Assembly: GCF_028389875.1 (NCBI RefSeq)
Contig: NC_084663.1
Span: 216,404,876 to 216,468,875, forward strand
DNA length: 64,000 bases
From: Rhea pennata
Taxonomy: Eukaryota; Chordata; Aves; Rheiformes; Rheidae
Direction of reading: 5' to 3'
In this document: positions 51,841 through 61,457 of the stretch, piece after piece
Numbering within the stretch: the first letter of the stretch is position 1
Layout: each line of letters opens with the position of its first letter
The notes under the pieces: generated by a model
Told to the model about the DNA's origin: nothing
The model's database searches: none
Seen by the model: only the letters and a program-made list of their open reading frames with translations
Made by a program: the position numbers and the translations under genes

Positions 51841-54800
51841 GGAAAAAGGAGTGTCACTGTTGGTTATTGTATGAGACTCCTGAAAAAAAGAAAGGAAGGA
51901 AGGAAGAAAGAAAAAAGAAAGAAGAGAAAACCAAAAAAACCTACAGCAAAAATTCAGACTTGCCAAGGCATCCAAAAAGAGACTGGGACATTTTACTATA
52001 GGAGAGAGAAAAGTATAATGAAGTAGTAGTAGTTCAGTAGTATCATTGCTTCCCCCAAATACCACATAAAAGGAAACCCCCGCAACAGGGAAGAACAAAC
52101 TGATAATGTTAACATTATAGCAAATAACTACACATTAGTCATGAGTAAGTTTAGATAAATAATACAAATGCAATTTAATGTGAGTAATAACAGGAAAAAA
52201 ATGTTAAGTGTGCAACTAGGTCCCAGTAAGGTCGAAGCAACATTTTCTTTCTCCAAGACACAGATACAAAAGGGTTTCTGGAGAAGCCAACTATATAGAG
52301 AATTTGAACATAATCCAAGAAAGTATTGTTGATAAAAGACTGCCAAGACACAAGTAAACAGGAGGAACTGAAGGAGTTGATAGGAGCAAATTCTAGGAGG
52401 TACTGTAACTGTGAACACAAAACTAAATTGTCCACAGCTGCCTTTGTACTGCTGAAACTAAAATCAATAGTTTATGCCTCACAGATGCCGGTAAAAAATT
52501 AATATCAGTATTCTCAAATAAAGAAGGAATCTTTGGCTTATTGTGTGACTGCAATAAATATCATGTCTTTACTAATAGGAGACTAATATTAGCAAAAATT
52601 GATCATAAGTGATTCCAGTTGCCAGAAGGCATTGGCAAGAACATTGGAAGAAAATGCCCTAAATGTGTGATTTGAAAATCAAATAAATATGCAGAATGGG
52701 ACACTCTGTCTAGACCATATGTAAGCAATACCTCTAAATCCAGAATAGGGTTTAGTATCTGCCCAGCCGTTAATGAAGGCTACATCTCTTTGAGGTGATG
52801 TTGGTCAGCACTTGCTCCCTCTAGGACCAGTATTCCTCCCATGTCAGTGAAACAGGCTGTTGGTCATGGCTTTCCATCAACACTTCATAATCCCGTGAGC
52901 TATACCTCATCCTGGACACCCCAGAGGGGACTGCAGTTTTAGTAGCCCACATTCACTGAGTTTCTGCTCCTGACCTGAGCTTGAATGGATGCAGTCCTGC
53001 ATGTCCAGTCTAGTCCATCATTCGTAACATAACCTCACACATACCACCATGCTGACCTGCACAGGCAGAGTAGCAACAGGATCTAAGAGCTGGTTACAGC
53101 TTTCTGAACAACAGGGCTCTCACCAACTCATGTTCCTATCCTCAGCCTCCTGTCCATGCTCATGCACTTCCAGGCCATGTCTGAATTGTATGAATATTTT
53201 GTACTTATGGTCTCCCTTTCCCTTTTCCGACCCTAACTGCAATTCCTTGAGCAATTTCCAGTTCTTTAGGTCAGCCAAGGGGACTGCATTATGCAAGAAT
53301 AAATATTCTAAAGAGATCCAGAATACAGTCTCATCTGTCAAAACTGAATACTGACATGTTTCTGACCAAGCTTTCCTTGGAAGTCTTGACAGTGACAGTC
53401 ACAAGCAGCTCCAGATGGCCTCCCTCCACCCGCAGCTCATCAAGGGGATAGGGAGGTTCAGGGAGCTGCATATCATTTTTCTTCCTCATTTCACAGAATC
53501 AGCAGCAGCAGGGGCTGAAAGGTGGCATGAAATATTTCTGTGGTTTCCATGCAGTGGAAGATGCTCATGTGACAAAATGAAATAGCTCCCTTGCAGGCAA
53601 TGAAGACCGTAGCCTTAGCTACAGACTGTCAGCTTCCTTTTTGAACTAACCAGCAGCTGCCAGTTATCAAATTTCTGATTTGTAGCACACTTTGCACAAT
53701 CAATCAGGCTTGTGTATTACAAGGAGACTAAGAATGGCAGAATGAATTATTCTTACTGCATCATAATCAATACTGGAAGGACACTGCTATGTCAGCTTCT
53801 TCAGACAAACACATTTTTCATGGGTACTTAAGCCTGTGATAATTACAAATTTCAAATTAAAGTTATGGATTGTGCAGTGTTAATTTAGTGAGTTATAAAT
53901 ATTCACTTTTCATATGACATTCTGCATATAAATATATAATATATATATACACTGTGATTGACAAAAAGGTAAGGGAAGGTCTGGTGTCAAAGATAGCACA
54001 CCACAACCATCAGGTGTACTGTTGTCTCAGAACGACCAAGTTCAGTGCTTCTGGGAAGGTTAATGTTATCATCTCACTAAAGGAATGACATCTAGTAGCA
54101 GGATAAAAGAGGTTTTTAGAACAATCTTGTGCACATGTGGTTCGTGTCTTGTCCCAGTGCAGTCTCCCAGTGTCATCTTCCCAGTTTATCATATATGTCA
54201 CTAAACCTAAAAATGGGGCTTTGGTGCACAGATGTATTTTGCATCCTCATTCTGTGACCCCTGTACCCTGGTCAAGGGCTGTGACAGGCATCACTGGTCC
54301 ACAGACACCAGCAGGAGGTTTGCTACTGAACTCAGCAGGAGCAGAGCTGGGCCTTGGCTGTGCTGCCCACGTGCATGGAAAGGGGGGATGGAGGCGAGCA
54401 AGCAGTATTACAGGCACGGGAGGCTGGTTTCGCTCCAGCTCTGAGCTTAATGTCCTGCTGCTCCCTGCTGGCCCTGCATCCCAGCTGGGACTTGCAGGAG
54501 AAGCCTGCAGACATCCCCACCAGCTAGTGAACAGCCCTGCCCGGGTCTCCTGGACAGCAGGCTGGCAAGTCACAGGCTTCAGGAGGGCTCTTTGATACTC
54601 AGATGTTGTTTGCTGGGATGGGGAAGGTGATTTGAGGCCAGTAAAATGCTGCTGGCACATTCTCAGCAGAACTGGGGATGTGCCACTTACCAAACCAGAC
54701 TGCTTGTGCGTGCCGGTGCTGGAGACCGAGGTTTGTTTCTTGTGCACGTGAGGCCCCTCAGCACAAGGCTCTCACAGAGACCAGGGCACAGACCTCAGGT

Positions 54801-56644
54801 ATTACCAAACAGTGTGGACACTGAGCTGGGCTTAATTCATTAACGACTTCTCATCAGGTCAGATTTCAGCTGAAAAACCACATACTTCTGTGCCACCAAA
54901 TCTCTGCTTATGACCAAAAACTCAGACTTAGCCTTTCACTTGCCATGAATTCCCTTAGAGAGTCACTGAAGGCAACAGAACTGAGATTACTTAAGCAACT
55001 GAAAAACATGGCCTGTGGCTAGAGCTATGGGGTTTGAGTTGCAAGTATATGGTATCAGGGTTGTGTACATGAAAAGATGAACCCAGATAAGGTGACTGAC
55101 TGAACTCCTAACCGCCTTCAGAACAAAGTATTGGACTAATGTTGTTACAGGAATTGCCCAGGTAGGAATTCTGGGCAGCCCCAAAGATTCCCCCAGTCAG
55201 GTCCTTCTTGGGCCTTGACCATATGACAGGCACTGTGTGCATGCTTCACTAGTTTGATTAACATCCTGGCCATCCTGGAGACTTACCCAGGCAGTAATTC
55301 TACAGTTTCTGCTGTAGAATTGACCAAATCGTCCACAGATAAGACACTTGTAAATAGTCAGTAGAAACTGATCCTGTAAACATAATAGGCATGAGATGTT
55401 TTGTATGCATTTTAAGATAATCAATAGCAATGGATGCATGGGAGTAGTCACATAGCACAAATGGTAAGGTGGATATGAGTTCAGTGAAAAGAAAGGTTTG
55501 AGGAGTCTCCCTTGATCCAGCTGAAGAGGTTGAAAGGACTCTTGTAGCAGAGACTCCTGTCTACATCTAGACAGCGACCAATGATCCTGTCTGAGATTTA
55601 ATTCTGCGACCAAATATTACCTTATGCAAAGATCTCAGTATTTAAAAAAAAAAACCACTGTCTATGATTGTTTATGCAACAGACTCATAGGCTTAAGTAA
55701 ACACAATGAGATTTGCCTTCTCAGCTGCTACCTGTTGCTGCAGCTAGGATGTTGTTTTGTTGGCTGGAAGGGGATATGCAAGGGCAAGGTGAGTCTGGAG
55801 ATTGGTAACCTTCTCTGCTCTACCTGGAGAAGCACAATCCAGCTCATGCAGAAGGGAAGGCCTGCTCAGCCGCACCTGCTCCTGCTGCTGGTCTAAATCA
55901 TGCCATCTGTAACCTCTGGAGCAGACTGCACCAAACCCAGTAATATTTGGAAGCTGGCTACCTTTCATGCCTCTATTATCAGGGAGCTGGAAATCTTGCT
56001 GAAAGAGGCAAAAAATATTGATGTCAACCATTTTAGACAAGGATCTGTCCTGTTGAGTGTTTAAACATACTCAGTTTCCATTAAATTAATGGTAGCTTCA
56101 GTAAAGGTGCATTAAAAGCCTTGGTGGCTGAAATGCTGTGTCTGGCCAGAGTAAGAGAAGTGAGGAATCCAAGTAATGAGGTGTTGTCAGTCAGCCATGC
56201 CTCTGGAGCAGACACGCTCTGGAGATGCTCATCACTGCCTCTAAGATGGGAGACAAAATAATGGAGGTGGCCACTGCTCTCATACATATATATTATTTTT
56301 TCATCCACCAGCTCACTATCAAAGCCCTCAGCAGACTCATGGGATGTTTCCAGTTCCCAGGGTGGAGGATACCAGACAGTAATTGAAATATTTTCCTAAA
56401 AGATTTCCTATTCAAACCAGGAAGGACTGGGAAATATGAGCATCCCTCATTACAGGAACTTTAAAATGATCTTTCTTTAATACTTTTCACCAAAGGTTCC
56501 CAGTCTTCTTAGTTAAGCCTTTCTGAAGGAAAGGGCCCATATGCCCGCTCACCGGGCTGTCCCAAAGCCATCAGGGTTACCCTCAGCCTAGGCTTTTACA
56601 GCGCATTTAGTCTGCTGGAAAGCACAGCCTTTGTCAGGTCCAAG
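51841..56644. other. Intergenic, unassigned
   Basis: GA-rich low complexity at 51885-51935, a TA-rich run at 53925-53950 and a GC-richer island at about 54240-54750 with frames open on both strands. No domain or repeat family recognised. Confidence 0.4.
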
Positions 56645-56958
56645 TCACAGAATCGTAGAATCATAGAATCATAGAATCAGTAAGGTTGAAAGAGACCTCT
56701 GGAGATCATCTAGTCCAACCTCCCTGCTCAACCAGGGTCACCTAGAGCATGGTAGACAGAGTTGCATCCAGGTGGGCCTTGAAGATCTCCAGAGAAGGAG
56801 ACTCCACAATCTCTCTGGACAACCTGGTCCAGTGCTCCGTAACTCTCACAGGGAAGAAATTCCCCCTCACGTTCAGGTGGAACTTCCTGTGGTTCAGTTT
56901 CTGCCCGTTGCCTCTTGTCCTGTCACACGGGGCAACTGAAAAGAGTTTGTCCCCGGGA
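56645..56958 (-). mobile_element. CR1 3' end, outer element of a nested cluster
   Basis: Plus-strand reading begins with tandem AGAATCATAGAATCATAGAA (the CR1 3' repeat in complement), then TGGAGATCATCTAGTCCAAC, and runs to GGCAACTGAAAAGAGTTTGT. With the reverse transcriptase piece at 57600-57790 on the same strand it probably formed one minus-strand CR1, split by the plus-strand copy between them. Confidence 0.88.
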
Positions 56959-57599
56959 CAAGTGGCTGGGAGAAGTGGCTGATACAGCTGAGGGCTGTGC
57001 TGCCATTCAGAGAGACCTGGAGAGGCTGGAGAGTTGGGCAGAGAGGAACCTCATGAGGTTCAACAAGGGCAAGTGCAGAGTCCTGCACCTAGGCAAAAAT
57101 AACCCCAGGCACCAGTACAAGCTGGGGGCTGACCTGCTGGAGAGCAGCTCTGCAGAGAAGGACCTGGAAGTGCTGGTGGATAAGAAGCATCTTCCCTATG
57201 GGGAACAGCTGTGAGCGCTGGGCCTGTTTAGCCTGGGGAAGAGAAGACGGAGGGGGGATCTGATCAATGTGTACAAATATCCGAGGGAGGATGTCAGGGG
57301 GATGGGGCTAAACTCTTTTCAGTTGTCCTGTGTAACAGGACAAGGGGCAATGGGCAAAAACTGAAACACAGGAAGTTCCGCCTGAATGTGAGGGGGAATT
57401 TCTTCCCTGTGACAGTGGCAGAGCACTGGACCAGGTTGCCCAGAGAGGTTGTGAAGTCTCCTTCTCTGGAGATCTTCAAGGCCCACCTGGATGCAACCCT
57501 GTCTGACATGCTCTAGGTGACCCTGGTTGAGCAGGGAGGTTGGACTAGATGATCTCCAGAGGTCCCTTCCAACCTTACTGATTCTATGATTCTATGATT
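56959..57599 (+). mobile_element. CR1 LINE with internal deletion, inserted between CR1 pieces
   Basis: It begins just after the catalytic box (GTGGCTGGGAGAAGTGGCTG), runs through the segment encoding [20 protein letters not shown], jumps near 57186 over about 230 bases relative to the copy at 11497, and continues to the normal 3' end GATCTCCAGAGGTCCCTTCC, then GATTCTATGATTCTATGATT. Its last 310 bases are complementary to the left element, so the two form a large inverted repeat with a spacer of about 330 bases. Confidence 0.88.
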
Positions 57600-57790
57600 T
57601 CCGGGGATGGAGGTGAGGCTGACCGGCCTATAGTTGCCTGGATCCTCCTTCTTACCCTTCTTGAAGACTGGAGTGACACTGGCTTTCTTCCAGTCCTCAA
57701 GCACCTCTCCAGTTCTCCAGGACTTTTCAAAGCTGATGGAGAGCAGCCTGGCAACGACATCTGCCAGAGTCACACTCAGAGTCAGGCTGA
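57600..57790 (-). mobile_element. CR1 reverse transcriptase fragment
   Basis: The minus strand encodes a CR1 reverse transcriptase start: FEKSWRTGEVLEDWKKASVT, then PVFKKGKKEDPGNYRPVSLT. It stops where the plus-strand CR1 begins. It is the 5' part of the same orientation as the 3' end at 56645-56958. Confidence 0.85.
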
Positions 57791-58199
57791 ATCCTCCCTT
57801 GAATTTTCAGAGTGGAGGGATCTGTATTTTTCCCACATTCAGCTGTAGTTCACAGTAAGCTAAGCCTGCTTCCACACTGCCTGTGTCAGAGAAACTCCAG
57901 AGCATTAAAAGACCTGGATATTGCCCTTGGTCTCCCATGGATAAATGTGAAGTGACTCTGTTGGGATTGTTAAGGCTATTTTTCCTGCAGAATGTCTCAC
58001 AGCAGGCCAAGGGACAACGCACATCGAGCTATTTGGGGATTTTCCTCAGAAAGTAGAAGCAGTATCTCAAAGACTTGCCCAACCAGCTGCCATAGGAGGC
58101 ATCGTTGTGGTGTAAGGCAGACTGGGCAGAACCCAGCTCTGTTACTATAGATTTCTCCAAAAACAGATTTGTCTTTTTTTCCCTTGCCCTTCATTTGTA
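57791..58199. other. Spacer ending in a receptor-type splice acceptor
   Basis: No coding content recognised. The end, CCCTTGCCCTTCATTTGTAG, is a good acceptor directly before the receptor pseudogene, in the place where class I receptor genes carry theirs. Confidence 0.45.
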
Positions 58200-59158
58200 G
58201 TGAAAGCTAAAAAGGTTCCCAATGCATCATGTCAGCTGTGGCTCAGAGGCCTCACACCTGAATTCCTCTTCTTGGTTGTCATCCCAGGCCTGGAGGAGTC
58301 TCACACATGGATTTCTATCCCATTTTTTGAGGTACATCAGGGCAATGATGGGAAAGGGTGCACTGGGCTCCTTATCATGGAGGACACCAGGCCCACGAGC
58401 CCATGAATCTCTTCCTATGTGCTGACTGTCATTGGCACAGTGGAGGACAGTACTATGTCTGTGGTGACCAGCAGATAGGAAAAGATATGTGGGCTTGAGA
58501 ATACACCAGTGATATCAAAAGCCTAGAGCATTTTTTCTGGTTCAGTTCCAACAAAATTTCACAGGGGACCTGGCTCACTCATGTGTTCTCCATCCATTTT
58601 GTCTCTGCCATGGAGTCACCTATTCTGTTGGCTATGGCATTTGATGGACACATTTGCAACATGCTGAGATGCACAAATGTGCTGACACACTCAGCGATAA
58701 GCAAAATCAGGCTTGCTGTCTTCCTCCAGGGCTCTTCCACTCATCATCCTCCCACGAAGGCTGCCCTACTGCAGCCACAGTGCCATATGTCAAAGCAGTG
58801 ACGAGCACATAACCTGCCAGGCTGTGCCAGCCTCACATGTAGTGTCCAGAGTGGCTAAATTCTGCACCTATGACTGTGTCCTATGTGCAGACCTCAGTGC
58901 TGTCTTTGACCTCCCTCTCCAGACTGCCTGGCACATGGCTCTAAATACATGCGGCTCCCACATCTGTGTCATATACGAACATTGATGTCTTACACGCCAT
59001 CATTTTAAAAGCACTGTTCTAGCTTTTAGCCACTGCATTCTTCATCATGTTCACATTCTGCTCGCCTGTCTCTACATCTTCACTCTTCCTGTCTTTAATT
59101 CTATTATTTATGGAGTAAAAATGAGGTGGATTTAGAAAAGAGTGATCCATGTGTTTTT
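58200..59158 (+). pseudogene. OR52-like olfactory receptor pseudogene
   Basis: It opens in frame with a receptor N-terminus (NASCQLWLRGLTPEFLFLVV, then IPGLEESHTWISIPF), loses TM1 to TM2, and resumes with FSIHFVSAMESPILLAMAFD (TM3; DRY reduced to DGH), LTHSAISKIRLAVF, PLIILPRRLPYCSHSA (TM4 to loop 2) and ALNTCGSHICVI (TM6). The TM7 end, IIYGVKMRWI then KRVIHVF, is separated by a stop. There are several frame changes and stops. The sequence stops at the start of a CR1 copy, which has replaced or displaced the original 3' end. Resembles the OR52-type genes here. Confidence 0.88.
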
Positions 59159-59555
59159 AGGAGGAAAGGCTGCAGGAGCTCGGCCTGTTTATCCTAGAGA
59201 AGAGAAGACTAAGGGAAGATGTTATCGATATCTACAAATACCTGAAGGGAGGGTGTCAAGGGAATGGAGCCAGCCTCTTCTTAGCGGTGCCAAGGAACAG
59301 GACACTAGGCAACAAACACAAAGTGAAACACAGAAAGTTCCACCTGAATATGAGAAAAACTTCTTTCTTGCAAGGGTGACAGAGCACTGGAACAGGTTGC
59401 CCAGAGAGGTGGTGGAGTCTCCTTCTCTGCAGATATTCAAAGCCTGCCTGGATACAACCCTGTCTACCACGCTCTAGGTGACCCTGCTTGAGGACGGGGG
59501 TTGGACTAGACGATCTCCAGAGGTCCTTCCAACCTCAACCATTCTGTGATTCTGA
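59159..59555 (+). mobile_element. CR1 LINE 3' fragment abutting the receptor pseudogene
   Basis: 5'-truncated CR1 of about 400 bases: GAGGAAAGGCTGCAGGAGCT, AGAGAAGAGAAGACTAAGGG, GTGACAGAGCACTGGAACAG, ending GACGATCTCCAGAGGTCC and CCATTCTGTGATTCTG. Somewhat more diverged than the copy at 11497. Its 5' edge coincides with the last codons of the receptor pseudogene. Confidence 0.92.
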
Positions 59556-60497
59556 TTTGTTCGTTGAAGGCAGATAGCTTTGCTGCTGTACTGAGACCTC
59601 AACCGGCTCCAGGTCTGATGGCTTTGTCCCAAGGTGAACGCTCAGCACAGAGCTCCCCGGGCACTGGTGGAGATTTGTAGTCAGCAAACAAAACTGGATA
59701 GAAACAAACATCTGGAAAGCGTCCGGTATTGGAGTGACGTTTTCAAGCTGTTTTTAGCCAGAGGGAGGCTGTCTGCTGCCTTGGTGGCTTTACTGGGCTA
59801 TTCTCTCTCTCACGGGGGCAGCTTTACCGTGCCCCTATGCAGCACTCTGAACAGTGAGAGTTTCCTAGCACAGAGCCTGTCTGGAGCCAAAAGTACTGCT
59901 GTGTTGTATGACCTAAAACATCCCCCCTCCTCTGTTTTAATTTGTCTTATTAAAGAAGAAAAATTTCAGGCATTCTTTTTGGAATAGTTTTTTATCTGTG
60001 CATTTACTCAAAGTGTAGTCAAATAGTTAAGGAAAGGACCTCATACGTACTAATCTACAACACTTACTTTTATTTCTGTTTTATTTCTTTTGAAGATTTT
60101 TTTTAATTCTATGAATTTTAATAAAGAAGCAATTCCTGTAACACACTTGCAATTCAGAGGAACTAGTTCATTACATATCTTTTCATCTGACACCAGAGAA
60201 AAAGACTGAGATGGAAGCCTCGTTGCTGCACTAATGTGAAAGCAGTCAGTCTCCATTTCATACGGAATTTCCCACAAATGACTCTAACTGGGATACAATC
60301 TCATTTCCTTGATCATCCGCTTTTTCCAGTCCTTCAAAGAGTCTGATTTTGGTTTTTTGTCTTAATTTTACTATGGACTGTTGGGGAGGGTAACAGGGGG
60401 GAATCTTAGGTGTTCTGCATTCAACTGTGGTTGCAGATTTAAGAGAAGATTTGTCCTGCCAAGATATTCATCATTTTCTGATAGTGATATCTCCCTC
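59556..60497. other. Spacer and 3' flank of the minus-strand OR gene
   Basis: No recognised repeat. Two TTTATT hexamers at about 60068-60088 give AATAAA on the minus strand about 410-430 bases after the stop codon of the receptor gene and may be its poly(A) signal. Confidence 0.45.
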
Positions 60498-61457
60498 TCA
60501 TTCACTCAGAAAATGGTTTGCGGAGTGGCTGAACACTTTTACAACCTTCTCTTTTATCTGCCTCGTCCGCACACCATACACGATGGGGTTCAGCAGTGGG
60601 GGGACGAGTACATACAGGTTGGCCAGCAGGATGTGGACATGATGGGGAATCGTGTGACCAAAGCGATGTGTTAAAACAGTGAAAAATGCAGGAATGTAAA
60701 AAAGTAATATAACACAGACATGAGAGCCACAGGTGCCAAAAGCCTTGCGACAGGCAGTCCTAGAAGGGAGTCTGAATAATGCCAGAAGTATCAGGATATA
60801 AGAGACACCAATTAGTACTACGTCTAACACTATCACTGCGAAAGGCACTGCTAGGCCATACAAGATGTTGACGGAGATGTCAGCACAGGCCAGCCGGGCT
60901 ATGCCCATGTGCTCGCAGTAGGTGTGCTGGATGATGTTGTGCCCACAGAACGGCAGCCTTTTCAGAAGAAATATACAGGGGAAAATAATGCAGAAACTTC
61001 TCATGACAGCCACCAGCCCAGTTTTCATGATGGTTGATTGTGTAAGCACAGCTGTGTACTGCAAGGGATAGCAGATGGCTACATACCGATCGAAGGCCAT
61101 GGCCACCAGGACCACAGACTCTGCAGAGAAGCTGAAATGCAGAAAGAACATCTGGGTAAGGCAGGCACCGAAGGAAATTTCCCTAGCGTTGAACCAGAAT
61201 AGAGCCAGCACCTTGGGCACTGTCGTGGTAGACAGCATTAGGTCAGCAACGGCCAGCAGGGACAGGAAAAGGTACACGGGCTTGTGGAGGCTTCGCTCTG
61301 TCCTTATGACAAACAACAGGACACTGTTTCCTAGCAGGGCTGCAAGATACATGGAGCAGAACAGGATGGAGATCCAGTTATATGACTTCTCCATGCCAGG
61401 GATGCCAGCCAGGATGAATGTTGCTGGAGCCAAGCTGGTGAAGTTGAATGGCGGCAT
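60498..61457 (-). CDS. Class I olfactory receptor, OR52-like, intact
   Basis: A 319-residue receptor starting at ATG 61457. The longer frame up to 61541 crosses a clear splice acceptor (TCTTCTGTCTTTGTTTTCAG; exon from 61466, nine bases before the start). Motifs: sequon NFT at 5-7, ILAGIPGMEKSYNWISI, LLGNSVLLFVI (TM1), HKPVYLFLSLLAVADLM (usual HEPM changed to HKPV), MAFDRYVAICYPLQY, loop 2 PFCGHNIIQHTYCEHMGIAR then LACADIS, KAFGTCGSHVCVI, PPLLNPIVYGVRTRQI. It is most like the gene at 2920-3873, by eye somewhat over 60% identical in protein, and lies at nearly the same distance from the folate receptor gene on the other side and on the opposite strand. No break seen. Confidence 0.93.
   Translation of the reverse strand: MPPFNFTSLAPATFILAGIPGMEKSYNWISILFCSMYLAALLGNSVLLFVIRTERSLHKPVYLFLSLLAVADLMLSTTTVPKVLALFWFNAREISFGACLTQMFFLHFSFSAESVVLVAMAFDRYVAICYPLQYTAVLTQSTIMKTGLVAVMRSFCIIFPCIFLLKRLPFCGHNIIQHTYCEHMGIARLACADISVNILYGLAVPFAVIVLDVVLIGVSYILILLALFRLPSRTACRKAFGTCGSHVCVILLFYIPAFFTVLTHRFGHTIPHHVHILLANLYVLVPPLLNPIVYGVRTRQIKEKVVKVFSHSANHFLSE

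Noticed and set aside
50670-53950. TA-dinucleotide runs at 50670-50688 and 53925-53950
   Set aside because: Ordinary short microsatellites without a link to any gene here.
54247-54747. 166-codon minus-strand frame
   Set aside because: Pro/Ser-rich, no domain, in a local GC-rich island with open frames on both strands.
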